Assembly (NCBI RefSeq): GCF_003231275.1
Contig: NZ_QKVL01000040.1
Span: 1-52,250 of the forward strand
DNA: 52,250 bases
Direction: 5' to 3'
DNA from: Pseudomonas huaxiensis
GTDB lineage: Bacteria > Pseudomonadota > Gammaproteobacteria > Pseudomonadales > Pseudomonadaceae
Under the pieces are notes generated by a model. That model was not told where the DNA came from. It saw only the letters and a program-made list of their open reading frames with translations, and ran no database searches. Shown here piece after piece: positions 8,648-17,296 of this stretch. A program made the position numbers and the translations under genes. Numbering within the stretch: position 1 is the stretch's first letter; the number at the start of each line of letters is the position of its first letter.

Positions 8648-8750
8648 TGTCAGTTTTTCCCGTCAAATTGTCGGTCGCGCCAATCTTCAACAGCGCCGCG
8701 CAAGCCTATAACTATCCGCCACACCATCACCATCCTCCTGAGGAAGCAGC

Positions 8751-9299
8751 ATGAGCAAGCACGCCCTGATCATCATCGACATCCAGAACGATTATTTCCC
8801 CGGCGGCAAATGGACCCTGGCAGGCGCCGACGCGGCGGCCGACAACGCCGCCAAGGCGCTGGCCGCGGCCCGTGAGCGCGGTGACTTCGTGGTGCACGTA
8901 CGGCATGAGTTCGAATCCGCCGATGCGCCATTCTTCACGCCCGGCTCAGAAGGTGCGCGGATCCATTCGAAAGTGGCCGCCCGCGACGGCGAGGCCGTGG
9001 TGCTCAAGCACAAAGTCAACGCCTTCCTCGACACGCCGCTGCTGGGCCTGCTGGAAGAACAGCGGATCACCGACCTGACGGTGGTCGGCAGCATGAGCCA
9101 TGTCTGCATCGATGCCGCGACCCGTGCCGCCGCAGACCTTGGCTACAGCGTCAGCGTACTGCACGACGCCTGCGCCACCCTCGATGTGGAATTCAACGGC
9201 GTGAACGTCCCGGCCGCTCAGGTGCATGCGGCGTACATGGCTGCGCTGGCGTTCGGCTACGCCAAGGTGATTTCTACCGAGGAATGGCTCGCGGCCTGA
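8751..9299 (+). CDS. Isochorismatase-like cysteine hydrolase
   Basis: A 182-residue cytoplasmic hydrolase. The catalytic triad of the family is visible: Asp10 in IIDIQNDYF, a lysine in VLKHKVNAF (Lys88) and the nucleophile Cys119 in GSMSHVCIDAA, with the cis-peptide region before the cysteine. Such enzymes cleave C-N bonds in nicotinamide, carbamoylsarcosine or similar amides; the substrate is not identifiable. GAGGAAG precedes the ATG. The divergent GlxA-type regulator is its probable controller, a pairing often seen in Pseudomonas. Confidence 0.88.
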   Translation: MSKHALIIIDIQNDYFPGGKWTLAGADAAADNAAKALAAARERGDFVVHVRHEFESADAPFFTPGSEGARIHSKVAARDGEAVVLKHKVNAFLDTPLLGLLEEQRITDLTVVGSMSHVCIDAATRAAADLGYSVSVLHDACATLDVEFNGVNVPAAQVHAAYMAALAFGYAKVISTEEWLAA

Positions 9300-9300
9300 A

Positions 9301-9876
9301 TCAGATCACCACGTTGCGCACGAAGCGGGTCGCCACGTCGCCGTCATTGCGGTAGCCGTGATTCCGATTGCTGGGGTAGCTGAGGAACTCACCGGCAACC
9401 AGTTGGTGCTGCTGGTTATCGATCAGCAGCGTCAGGCAGCCTTCGAAGACGAAGACCTGCTCGCTGAAGCCTTCGGGATCGGCGCTGGTGGTGTACAGCT
9501 CACCCGGCTCCAGGCGCCACTCCCACAGTTCCACCTCGCGGCGAGCGGGGGTGCTGGCCAGCAGCACCGCCTTGCTGCCAGGGTGCTCGCCGGCCCAGGC
9601 CAGTTCGTTGATGCGGCTGGAGTCGCGGTTGTCCGCGGCCTTGATCAGGTCGCTGAAGGCCACGCCCAATGCCTCGGCGATCAGGTCGAGGGTCGACAGG
9701 CTGACATTTTTCTCTCCCGCCTCGATGGCCACCAACATGCGTCGGCTGACGCCGGAGTTCTGTGCCAGGGCGCTCTGGCTCAAGCCCGCGTCGTGACGCA
9801 GGCGGCGCACGTTCTGACTGACGTGCTGCAAGACCGAAGCGCGTGAATTGGAATCTTTGTCCACGTGGGTGCTCAC
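9301..9876 (-). CDS. XRE-family regulator with C-terminal cupin
   Basis: A 191-residue regulator: an HTH_3 domain (QNVRRLRHDAGLSQSALAQ ... VSRRMLVAIEAGEKNVSLSTL) and a C-terminal cupin barrel (about 110-185) that probably binds a small ligand. I chose GTG at 9876 (VSTHVDKD); GTG at 9864 is an alternative and no ATG near the conserved start exists. Longer frames upstream run antisense through the divergent transporter. The gene is divergent from a DMT exporter, with a 20-base palindrome just upstream of its start, fitting autoregulation and control of export. Proteins of this class in Pseudomonas often govern amino-acid exporters. Confidence 0.85.
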   Translation of the reverse strand: MSTHVDKDSNSRASVLQHVSQNVRRLRHDAGLSQSALAQNSGVSRRMLVAIEAGEKNVSLSTLDLIAEALGVAFSDLIKAADNRDSSRINELAWAGEHPGSKAVLLASTPARREVELWEWRLEPGELYTTSADPEGFSEQVFVFEGCLTLLIDNQQHQLVAGEFLSYPSNRNHGYRNDGDVATRFVRNVVI

Positions 9877-9886
9877 TCGAAAGGGT

Positions 9887-9906
9887 TTGCGCAGTATACT
9901 GCCCAA
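9887..9906. promoter_or_regulatory. 20-bp palindromic operator candidate between regulator and exporter
   Basis: The sequence TTGCGCAGTATACTGCCCAA is a palindrome with one mismatched pair; the central 12 bases GCAGTATACTGC are perfect. It contains TATACT, usable as a -10 box in both directions, and begins 10 bases upstream of the regulator's start codon. Binding by the dimeric XRE regulator would block both promoters. Site identity is inferred from symmetry and position. Confidence 0.55.
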
Positions 9907-9951
9907 CTTTGCCGCGCATTGTGCGTCGCCCCCTCTTCTGTGTGCAAGGTC

Positions 9952-10896
9952 ATGACTACCAATACCCCCTCGCGTGCGTCCTTCACTTTCCGCCTGAGCA
10001 AAGCGGAATTGGTGCTGGTGTTCATCACCATGCTCTGGGGCGGCACCTTCCTGATCGTGCACAACGTCATGACCGTCAGCGGTCCGATGTTCTTCGTCGG
10101 CCTGCGCTTTGCCGCCGCCGCGTTGTTCGTCGGCGTCTTCTGCGCCCGCTCACTGCCCGGCCTCACCCTGCTGGAACTGAAAGCCGGGGTGCTGATCGGC
10201 GTGTCGATCATGCTCGGCTATGGTCTGCAGACCGTCGGCCTGCAAACCATCAGCAGTAGCCAGTCGGCCTTCATCACCGCCCTCTACGTGCCCTTCGTGC
10301 CGCTGTTGCAGTGGCTGGTGCTGGGGCGACGCCCCGGTTTGATGCCGAGCCTGGGCATCGGCCTGGCCTTTGCCGGCCTGATGCTACTGGCCGGCCCCAG
10401 CGGTGGTGCGGTGCAATTCAGTCCCGGGGAAATCGCCACGCTGGTCAGCGCCGTGGCCATCGCCGCAGAGATCATTCTGATCAGCAACTATGCCGGCAAG
10501 GTGGATGTGCGTCGGGTCACCGTGGTGCAACTGGCCACCGCCTCGGCGCTGGCGTTCATGATGGTAGTCCCGACCCAGGAACGCCTGCCGGACTTCTCCT
10601 GGTTGCTGCTGACCAGCGCCATCGGCCTCGGCGCCATGAGCGCGGTGATCCAGGTGGCAATGAACTGGGCGCAGAAGTCGGTTTCACCAACCCGCGCTAC
10701 GCTGATCTACGCAGGTGAACCGGTCTGGGCCGGGATTGTCGGACGTATTGCCGGTGATCGCCTGCCAGGCCTGGCTCTGCTCGGCGGATTGCTGATCGTC
10801 ATCGCCGTGGTGGTGAGCGAACTGAAGATCAAACGTCGGGAAGAAAAGCCGGCTGTATGCGCCGCGGATGAGAAGGAAGCCGACCCGGGTCTTTAG
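9952..10896 (+). CDS. DMT-family (EamA) transporter
   Basis: An inner-membrane protein of about 314 residues with ten hydrophobic segments and two EamA repeats (first repeat ELVLVFITMLWGGTFLIVHNV; second ending GLGAMSAVIQVAMNWAQKS), and a charged C-terminal tail. DMT members of this kind export amino acids or metabolites; the substrate is unknown. The ATG at 9952 has only a poorly spaced AAGGT, and upstream GTG codons in frame (for example at 9940) are possible starts. It is divergent from the XRE-cupin regulator, which probably controls it through the palindrome at 9887-9906. Confidence 0.85.
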   Translation: MTTNTPSRASFTFRLSKAELVLVFITMLWGGTFLIVHNVMTVSGPMFFVGLRFAAAALFVGVFCARSLPGLTLLELKAGVLIGVSIMLGYGLQTVGLQTISSSQSAFITALYVPFVPLLQWLVLGRRPGLMPSLGIGLAFAGLMLLAGPSGGAVQFSPGEIATLVSAVAIAAEIILISNYAGKVDVRRVTVVQLATASALAFMMVVPTQERLPDFSWLLLTSAIGLGAMSAVIQVAMNWAQKSVSPTRATLIYAGEPVWAGIVGRIAGDRLPGLALLGGLLIVIAVVVSELKIKRREEKPAVCAADEKEADPGL

Positions 10897-10929
10897 CCAA
10901 CCGGGTGCTTGTCCTGCGGAAACTGTTAT

Positions 10930-10962
10930 AAGAAAAAAGATTTTTCTTACAATTCTTGTAAG
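10930..10962 (+). promoter_or_regulatory. Two overlapping hairpins upstream of the Mrp operon
   Basis: AAGAAAAA / TTTTTCTT (10930-10948) and CTTACAA / TTGTAAG (10946-10962) are both perfect stems with three-base loops. They share the bases CTT at 10946-10948, so full pairing of one disturbs the other. The region lies between the exporter stop and mrpA. It could be a terminator for the exporter, an operator, or part of the mrp leader. Confidence 0.4.
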
Positions 10963-11041
10963 GTTCTGCGACAGCTTCATGGTTGGTGATCCCATGGCTG
11001 TTCCGTATGATCCCTTACAAATTTCCGCAGATTAGATATCT

Positions 11042-13957
11042 ATGTCCTTGATAGTTCTGCTGCTTCTGCCATTTGTTGGGAGCTGTCTGGCAGGTGTCCT
11101 GCCGCACAACGCGCGTAACGCCGAATCCGTGCTCGCCGGCATCGTTGCCCTGGTGGGCACGGTGCAAGTGGCCATGCTTTATCCGCAGATCGCCGATGGC
11201 GGGGTGATCCGCGAAGAAATGCTCTGGCTGCCGAGCATGGGCCTGAACGTGGTTCTGCGCATGGACGGCTTCGCCTGGCTGTTCTCGCTGCTGGTGCTGG
11301 GCATCGGCACCCTGGTGTCGCTGTATGCGCGCTATTACATGTCACCGCAGGACCCGGTGCCACGCTTCTTCGCTTTCTTCCTGGCCTTCATGGGCGCCAT
11401 GCTCGGCCTGGTGATGTCGGGCAACCTGATCCAGATCGTGTTTTTCTGGGAACTGACCAGCCTGTTTTCATTCCTGCTGATCGGCTACTGGCACCACCGC
11501 GCCGACGCCCGCCGCGGCGCCTACATGGCGCTGATGGTCACCGGCGCCGGCGGTTTATGCCTGCTGGCGGGGGTGATCCTGCTCGGCCATGTCGTCGGCA
11601 GCTACGACCTGGACAGGGTGCTGGCGTCCGGTGACGCCATCCGCAACCACGCCCTGTACCCGGTCCTGCTGCCCCTGATCCTGCTCGGCGCACTGACCAA
11701 GAGCGCGCAATTCCCCTTCCACTTCTGGCTGCCCCACGCAATGGCGGCGCCCACCCCGGTTTCGGCTTATCTGCACTCGGCGACCATGGTCAAGGCCGGG
11801 GTCTTCCTGCTGGCGCGGCTGTGGCCTGTGCTGTCCGGCACCGATGAATGGTTCTGGATCGTAGGCGGCGCCGGCGCCTGCACCCTGTTGCTGGGCGCCT
11901 ACGCGGCGATGTTCCAGAACGACCTCAAGGGCTTGCTGGCCTATTCCACCATCAGCCACCTCGGCCTGATCACCTTGCTGTTGGGCCTGAACAGCCCGCT
12001 GGCGGCGGTGGCCGCAGTGTTCCATATCCTCAACCACGCCACGTTCAAGGCGTCGCTATTCATGGCGGCGGGCATCATCGACCACGAAAGTGGCACCCGC
12101 GACATCCGCAAGCTCAGCGGCCTGTTCCGGCTGATCCCGTTCACCGCCACCCTGGCCATGGTGGCCAGCGCGTCAATGGCCGGCGTGCCGTTGATGAACG
12201 GCTTCCTGTCCAAGGAAATGTTCTTCGCCGAAACCGTGTTCATCACGTCCACCGCCTGGGTCGAGATGGCCCTGCCGGTGATCGCCACCCTGGCCGGGAC
12301 ATTCAGCGTCGCCTACGCCCTGCGCTTCACCGTCGACGTGTTCTTCGGCCCTACCGCCACCGACCTGCCACACACGCCGCACGAACCGCCACGCTGGATG
12401 CGTGCGCCGGTAGAGCTGCTGGTGCTGACCTGCCTGGTGGTGGGTATCTTCCCCGCGCAGTCGGTCGGCCCGCTGTTGGCCGCCGCCGCCCTGCCGGTGG
12501 TCGGCGGCACCCTGCCCGAGTACAGCCTGGCGGTCTGGCACGGCTGGAACGCCCCACTGATCATGAGTCTGGTCGCCATGTGCGGCGGCATCCTGCTGTA
12601 CCTGGCACTGCGTACCCAACTCCTGCACGGGCGCTTCCGCCACCCGCCGTTCATCGAGCGTTTCAACGGCAAGCGCCTGTTCGAAAAAAGCCAGGTGTTG
12701 CTGATGCGCGTAGCCCGCTGGGGCGAGCGCGTGCTCACCACCCGGCGCTTGCAGAAACAACTGTTCATGCTGGTAACGGCCGCGCTGCTGGCCGGCATGC
12801 TGCCGCTGCTGCACCACGGCCTGAGCTGGGGCCACCGGCCGAAGATCCCGGGCTCCGGGGTGTTCGTGATGCTCTGGCTGATCGCCATCGCCTGTGCCAT
12901 CGGCGCCGCCTGGCAAGCCAAGTACCACCGTCTGGCGGCACTGATCATGGTCAGCGTCTGCGGCCTGATGACCTGCATCACCTTCGTCTGGTTCTCCGCG
13001 CCGGACCTGGCGCTGACCCAACTGGTAGTGGAAGTGGTCACCACCGTGCTGATCCTGCTGGGCCTGCGCTGGCTGCCGCGACGGATCGAAGGCGTCTCGC
13101 CCGCGGCCGGCTCGCAGGAACGGGCGCGCTGGCGCCGTCTGCGTGATCTGGTGCTGGCAGTGTTGGTGGGTGGCGGCATGGCGCTGCTGTCCTACGCCAT
13201 GCTGACCCGTCCGACACCGAACTTCATCTCGTCCTTCTACCTCAGCCGCGCCCTGCCGGAAGGCGGCGGGACCAACGTGGTCAACGTCATGCTGGTGGAC
13301 TTCCGCGGCTTCGATACCCTCGGCGAGATCACCGTGCTGGTGGCCGTGGCGCTGGCGGTGTTCGCCCTGCTGCGGCGCTTCCGTCCGCCACGCGAAAGCA
13401 TCCAGTTGCCATCCCAGCAACGCTTGCTGGCGCCGGACGTGGTCACCGACCTGGTCAACCCGCGCAACGCTACCGATACCGCGCTGGGCTTCATGATGGT
13501 TCCGGCGGTGCTGGTGCGCCTGTTGCTGCCGATGGCACTGCTGGTGTCGATGTACCTGTTCATGCGCGGCCACAACCAGCCGGGCGGCGGCTTCGTCGCA
13601 GGGCTGGTGATGTCGGTGGCATTCATCCTCCAGTACATGGTGGCCGGCACCCAGTGGGTCGAGGCGCAGATGAGCCTGCGACCACTGCGCTGGATGGGCA
13701 CCGGGTTGCTCTGCGCAACCCTCACCGGGGTCGGCGCACTGCTGTTCGGCTACCCGTTCCTGACCACGCACACCGCGCATTTGCACCTGCCGGTGCTGGG
13801 TGACCTGCACGTGGCCAGCGCGCTGTTCTTCGATATCGGGGTGTTCACCGTGGTGGTCGGCTCGACGCTGCTGATCCTCACCGCCCTCGCCCACCAGTCG
13901 GTTCGTGCTCACCGCCCGAGCCAGCCCAAACCCACCACTCAAGGAGCCGCCGCCTGA
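11042..13957 (+). CDS. mrpA: Mrp-type Na+(K+)/H+ antiporter subunit A (MrpA-MrpB fusion)
   Basis: The largest subunit, 971 residues, of the multisubunit monovalent cation/proton antiporter (also named Sha, Pha or Mnh) of the inner membrane. The first about 500 residues are a NuoL-like antiporter module with the proton-path Glu137 in FFWELTSLFSFLL and Lys220 in LTKSAQFPFHFWLPHAM. The C terminus (about 815-960) carries an MrpB-like domain (GHNQPGGGFVAGLVMSVAFI), so A and B are fused, as in group-2 operons. The complex supports pH homeostasis and sodium or potassium export. No clear ribosome site precedes the ATG. Its stop overlaps the mrpC start (TGATG). Confidence 0.93.
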   Translation: MSLIVLLLLPFVGSCLAGVLPHNARNAESVLAGIVALVGTVQVAMLYPQIADGGVIREEMLWLPSMGLNVVLRMDGFAWLFSLLVLGIGTLVSLYARYYMSPQDPVPRFFAFFLAFMGAMLGLVMSGNLIQIVFFWELTSLFSFLLIGYWHHRADARRGAYMALMVTGAGGLCLLAGVILLGHVVGSYDLDRVLASGDAIRNHALYPVLLPLILLGALTKSAQFPFHFWLPHAMAAPTPVSAYLHSATMVKAGVFLLARLWPVLSGTDEWFWIVGGAGACTLLLGAYAAMFQNDLKGLLAYSTISHLGLITLLLGLNSPLAAVAAVFHILNHATFKASLFMAAGIIDHESGTRDIRKLSGLFRLIPFTATLAMVASASMAGVPLMNGFLSKEMFFAETVFITSTAWVEMALPVIATLAGTFSVAYALRFTVDVFFGPTATDLPHTPHEPPRWMRAPVELLVLTCLVVGIFPAQSVGPLLAAAALPVVGGTLPEYSLAVWHGWNAPLIMSLVAMCGGILLYLALRTQLLHGRFRHPPFIERFNGKRLFEKSQVLLMRVARWGERVLTTRRLQKQLFMLVTAALLAGMLPLLHHGLSWGHRPKIPGSGVFVMLWLIAIACAIGAAWQAKYHRLAALIMVSVCGLMTCITFVWFSAPDLALTQLVVEVVTTVLILLGLRWLPRRIEGVSPAAGSQERARWRRLRDLVLAVLVGGGMALLSYAMLTRPTPNFISSFYLSRALPEGGGTNVVNVMLVDFRGFDTLGEITVLVAVALAVFALLRRFRPPRESIQLPSQQRLLAPDVVTDLVNPRNATDTALGFMMVPAVLVRLLLPMALLVSMYLFMRGHNQPGGGFVAGLVMSVAFILQYMVAGTQWVEAQMSLRPLRWMGTGLLCATLTGVGALLFGYPFLTTHTAHLHLPVLGDLHVASALFFDIGVFTVVVGSTLLILTALAHQSVRAHRPSQPKPTTQGAAA

Positions 13958-14301
13958 TGGAAGAAGTCATCGCTATAGCCATCGGCGTGCTCGCCGCCTC
14001 GGGCGTCTGGCTGATCCTGCGGCCACGGACCTATCAGGTGATCATGGGGCTGTGCCTGCTGTCCTACGGCGTCAACCTGTTCATTTTCAGCATGGGCAGC
14101 CTGTTTATCGGCAAAGAGCCGATCATCAAGGACGGCGTCCCGCAAGACCTGCTGAACTACACCGACCCCCTGCCCCAGGCGCTGGTGCTGACGGCGATCG
14201 TCATCAGCTTCGCCATGACCGCGCTGTTCCTCGTGGTGTTGCTGGCGTCCCGTGGCTTTACCGGCACTGACCATGTCGATGGACGGGAGCCCAAGGAATG
14301 A
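13957..14301 (+). CDS. mrpC: Mrp antiporter subunit C (NuoK-like)
   Basis: A 114-residue membrane protein with three hydrophobic segments, homologous to NuoK of complex I (VIMGLCLLSYGVNLFIFSMG is the conserved second helix). It starts in the stop codon of mrpA and its own stop overlaps mrpD by four bases, so synthesis is coupled in the order A'-C-D. It forms part of the interface between the two antiporter-like subunits. The usual length of MrpC is 110-120. Confidence 0.93.
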   Translation: MEEVIAIAIGVLAASGVWLILRPRTYQVIMGLCLLSYGVNLFIFSMGSLFIGKEPIIKDGVPQDLLNYTDPLPQALVLTAIVISFAMTALFLVVLLASRGFTGTDHVDGREPKE

Positions 14302-15983
14302 GTGGGATGCAACAACTGATCGTCGCCCCGATCCTGCTACCACTGCTGACCGCAGCGCTGATGCTGCTGCTCGGCGAGAAGCGCCGGCCGCTCAAGGCTC
14401 GGATCAACCTGCTGTCCACCTTCGCCGGGCTGTGCATCGCCATCACCCTGCTGTTGTGGGTGCGTGACCAAGGCCAGGCGACGTCCATCGGCGTCTACCT
14501 GCCGGGCAACTGGGCCGCGCCATTCGGCATCGTGCTGGTGCTCGACCGCCTCTCCGCGCTGATGCTGGTGCTGACCGGCGTAGTCGGCATCAGCGCCCTG
14601 CTCTTCGCCCTGGCCCGCTGGGACCGGGCCGGCGCCAGCTTCCACGCGCTGTTCCAGATTCAGTTGATGGGCCTGTACGGCGCCTTCCTGACCGGCGACC
14701 TGTTCAACCTGTTCGTGTTCTTCGAGGTGCTGCTGGCCGCGTCCTACGGCTTGCTGTTGCATGGCTCAGGGCGCTCGCGGGTCAAGGCCGGCCTGCATTA
14801 CATCGCTATCAACCTGTTTGCTTCGTCACTGTTCCTGATCGGAGCGGCGATGCTCTACGGCGTGACCGGCACCCTGAACATGGCCGATCTGGCGCTGAAA
14901 ATCCCGCTGGTGCCGGAAGCCGATCGCGGCCTGCTGCACGCAGGCGCGGCGATCCTGGCAATCGCCTTCCTGGCCAAGGCCGGGATCTGGCCGCTGAATT
15001 TCTGGCTGGTGCCGGCCTACTCCTCGGCCAGTGCTCCGGTGGCAGCGCTGTTCGCGATCATGACCAAGGTCGGCATCTACACCCTGCTGCGCCTGTGGAC
15101 CCTGCTTTTCTCCGGGCAAGCCGGGGCCTCGGCCTACTTCGGTGGCGAATGGCTGGTGTACGGCGGCCTGGCGACCCTGGCCTGCGCCGCGCTGTCGATC
15201 CTCGCCGCGCAGCGCCTGGAGCGCCTCGCCAGCCTGAGCATTCTGGTGTCGGCCGGCACCCTGGTGGCGGCCATCGGCTTCGGCCAGACTGCGGTGACCT
15301 CCGCCGCGCTGTTCTACCTCGTCAGCTCGACCCTGGCGCTGTGCGCGCTGTTCCTCCTGGCGGAACTGATCGAGCGCTCGCGCTCGGCCAACGAGCTACC
15401 CGAGGACGAGGAAGAAGACGCAATGCCCTCGCCGCTGGAATCGCTGCAACCGCCCAAGGGCATCAACCTGGACGACGAACAGAAAGCCGTGGTTGGCCAG
15501 GTCATCCCGTGGACCATGGCGTTCCTCGGTTTCAGCTTTATCGCCTGCGCCCTGCTGGTGATCGGCATGCCGCCGCTGTCGGGGTTCGTCGGCAAGTTCA
15601 GCCTGATCACCGCACTGTTCAACCCGCTGGGCCTGGGTGTCGAACCGGACCAGCCGGTGCCGGTCACCGGCTGGGTGCTGGTGGCGTTGCTGGTGCTGTC
15701 CGGGATGGCTTCGCTGATTGCCCTGGTGCGGGTCGGCATCCAGCGTTTCTGGACGCCGCAGGAGCGTCCTTCGCCGCTGCTGCGCCTGTATGAATGCGTG
15801 CCCATCGTCGCCTTGCTGAGCCTGTGCGTGGTGCTCAGCCTGTGGGCCGAGCCGCTGATGCGCTACGCCCAGGACACCGCCGCCAGCCTGGGTGACTCCA
15901 GCGTCTACATCGAAGCCGTACTGGGCACCCAGCCAATCCCCGGCCCTACCACCTTGAACAGCGTCGGGCAGGTGCAACCATGA
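14298..15983 (+). CDS. mrpD: Mrp antiporter subunit D (NuoM/N-like)
   Basis: A 561-residue membrane protein with about 14 hydrophobic segments, the second antiporter-like module of the complex. The conserved transport residues are visible: Glu in NLFVFFEVLLAASYGLLL and Lys in AFLAKAGIWPLNFWLVPAYSSA. A charged insert between late helices (ELPEDEEEDAMPSP, about residue 372-386) is hydrophilic and presumably cytoplasmic; it is more acidic than I would expect for the family. ATGA overlaps on both sides couple it to mrpC and mrpE. Confidence 0.93.
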   Translation: MSGMQQLIVAPILLPLLTAALMLLLGEKRRPLKARINLLSTFAGLCIAITLLLWVRDQGQATSIGVYLPGNWAAPFGIVLVLDRLSALMLVLTGVVGISALLFALARWDRAGASFHALFQIQLMGLYGAFLTGDLFNLFVFFEVLLAASYGLLLHGSGRSRVKAGLHYIAINLFASSLFLIGAAMLYGVTGTLNMADLALKIPLVPEADRGLLHAGAAILAIAFLAKAGIWPLNFWLVPAYSSASAPVAALFAIMTKVGIYTLLRLWTLLFSGQAGASAYFGGEWLVYGGLATLACAALSILAAQRLERLASLSILVSAGTLVAAIGFGQTAVTSAALFYLVSSTLALCALFLLAELIERSRSANELPEDEEEDAMPSPLESLQPPKGINLDDEQKAVVGQVIPWTMAFLGFSFIACALLVIGMPPLSGFVGKFSLITALFNPLGLGVEPDQPVPVTGWVLVALLVLSGMASLIALVRVGIQRFWTPQERPSPLLRLYECVPIVALLSLCVVLSLWAEPLMRYAQDTAASLGDSSVYIEAVLGTQPIPGPTTLNSVGQVQP

Positions 15984-16468
15984 AAAGACTTTTCCCCGCG
16001 CCGCTGCTGTCCCTCTCGCTGGCCGTGCTCTGGCTGGTGCTCAACCTCTCGGTGAGCCCCGGCAACCTGCTGCTGGCGATCCTGCTTGCCATCGTCGCGC
16101 CGCAACTGATGGCGCCGCTGCGCCCGCTGCAAGCACGCATCCGCCATCCGGGCACCATCCTGCGCCTGATCCTGCGGGTCGGCGCGGATGTGGTGGTGTC
16201 CAACCTGCAGGTATTTTGCAGCGTCTGGCAGACCGGGCGCCGGCCGCCGCGCTCGCAATTCGTGCACATTCCGCTGGACTTGCGCGACGCCCACGGCCTT
16301 GCCGCGCTGTCGATGATCACCACGGTGATTCCCGGCACGGTGTGGTCGGAACTGGCGCTGAACCGCAGCATCCTGTTGCTGCACGTATTCGATCTGGACG
16401 ATGAGGCGAGCTTCATCGAACACTTCAAGACCACGTATGAACGTCCGCTGATGGAGATCTTCGAATGA
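15980..16468 (+). CDS. mrpE: Mrp antiporter subunit E
   Basis: A 162-residue protein with hydrophobic segments at the N terminus and a soluble C-terminal part containing the conserved stretch VSMITTVIPGTVW-type motif (here LSMITTVIPGTVWSEL) and HVFDLDDE. MrpE is needed for stable assembly of the complex in other bacteria. Four-base overlaps with mrpD and mrpF keep it in the coupled operon. Confidence 0.9.
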   Translation: MKRLFPAPLLSLSLAVLWLVLNLSVSPGNLLLAILLAIVAPQLMAPLRPLQARIRHPGTILRLILRVGADVVVSNLQVFCSVWQTGRRPPRSQFVHIPLDLRDAHGLAALSMITTVIPGTVWSELALNRSILLLHVFDLDDEASFIEHFKTTYERPLMEIFE

Positions 16469-16743
16469 CTGGCCTGCTTGCCAACGCCATCATCGCCAGC
16501 CTGTTCATCTTCGCCATTGCCATGGCGCTGACCCTGGTCCGCGTGTTCCGCGGGCCTTCGGCCCAAGACCGGGTATTGGCGCTGGACTACCTGTACATGC
16601 TGGGGATGCTGACGATGCTGGTGCTGGGTATCCGCTACGGCAGCGATACCTACTTCGAGGGCGCGCTGCTGATTGCCCTGTTCGGCTTTGTCGGCTCGTT
16701 CGCCCTGGCCAAGTTCCTGTTGCGTGGCGAGGTGATCGAATGA
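16465..16743 (+). CDS. mrpF: Mrp antiporter subunit F
   Basis: A 92-residue membrane protein with three hydrophobic segments and the conserved loop RVFRGPSAQDRVLALD after the first helix, typical of MrpF/PhaF. It overlaps mrpE and mrpG by four bases each. MrpF is required for complex activity; related proteins have been linked to bile-salt efflux, but there is no sign of a separate role here. Confidence 0.9.
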   Translation: MTGLLANAIIASLFIFAIAMALTLVRVFRGPSAQDRVLALDYLYMLGMLTMLVLGIRYGSDTYFEGALLIALFGFVGSFALAKFLLRGEVIE

Positions 16744-17102
16744 CCGCTCCGGTATTACCGTTCTGGCTGGAAGTACTGACCGCCGCGCTGATCCTGATCA
16801 GCGCCCTGTTCGCCCTGACCGGTGCCATTGGCCTGTTGCGCCTGAAGGACTTTTTCCAGCGCATGCATCCGCCGGCGCTGGCCTCGACCCTGGGCGCCTG
16901 GTGCGTGTCGCTGGCGTCGATCCTGTATTTCTCGGGGCTCAAGGAAACGCCGGTGCTGCATGCCTGGCTGATCCCGATTCTGCTGTCGATCACCGTGCCG
17001 GTGACCACCCTGCTGCTGGCCCGCACCGCGCTGTTTCGCAAGCGCATGGCCGGCGAGGACGTACCCGATGAAGTCAGCGGCAGCCCCGAAAAGGATTATT
17101 GA
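16740..17102 (+). CDS. mrpG: Mrp antiporter subunit G
   Basis: A 120-residue membrane protein with three hydrophobic segments and the family motif GLLRLKDFFQRMHPPALASTLG. It is the last gene of the six-gene A'CDEFG operon, which is the group-2 arrangement. Its 3' end overlaps a convergent small gene by seven bases, so no separate terminator separates them. Confidence 0.9.
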   Translation: MTAPVLPFWLEVLTAALILISALFALTGAIGLLRLKDFFQRMHPPALASTLGAWCVSLASILYFSGLKETPVLHAWLIPILLSITVPVTTLLLARTALFRKRMAGEDVPDEVSGSPEKDY

Positions 17103-17296
17103 AGCGACTGCTCGCTCAGGCGTTGCAGCTCGCGCCTGACCATGGCCGCGTACTCCGCCGGCTCAAGCTGGTAAAGCTGGCCGGCGACCCAGCTCAGCCA
17201 CTGCCCTTTCAACTCGTCGCGGCGCGCCAGCAACTGGCGTGCCTGCGCTTCGGCGCGCGGTTGATGGCTGGCGTGGAATTCACGCCGTCCGCTCAC
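17096..17296 (-). CDS. Small basic protein of unknown function, coupled to the upstream gene
   Basis: A 66-residue protein rich in Arg, Gln, Leu and Glu (RAEAQARQLLARRDELKGQW; YAAMVRRELQRLSEQSLQ), predicted to be mostly helical. I chose GTG at 17296 because it overlaps the stop codon of the upstream gene as GTGA, giving translational coupling; an ATG at 17332 inside that gene would add 12 residues in a non-native frame. The regular heptad-like pattern and coupled overlap support a real gene. It overlaps the mrpG end convergently. Function not recognised. Confidence 0.55.
   Translation of the reverse strand: MSGRREFHASHQPRAEAQARQLLARRDELKGQWLSWVAGQLYQLEPAEYAAMVRRELQRLSEQSLQ

Noticed and set aside
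12173..13942. A 589-codon minus-strand open frame inside mrpA
   Set aside because: The translation is dominated by His, Gln and Arg, typical of the antisense of a membrane protein gene.
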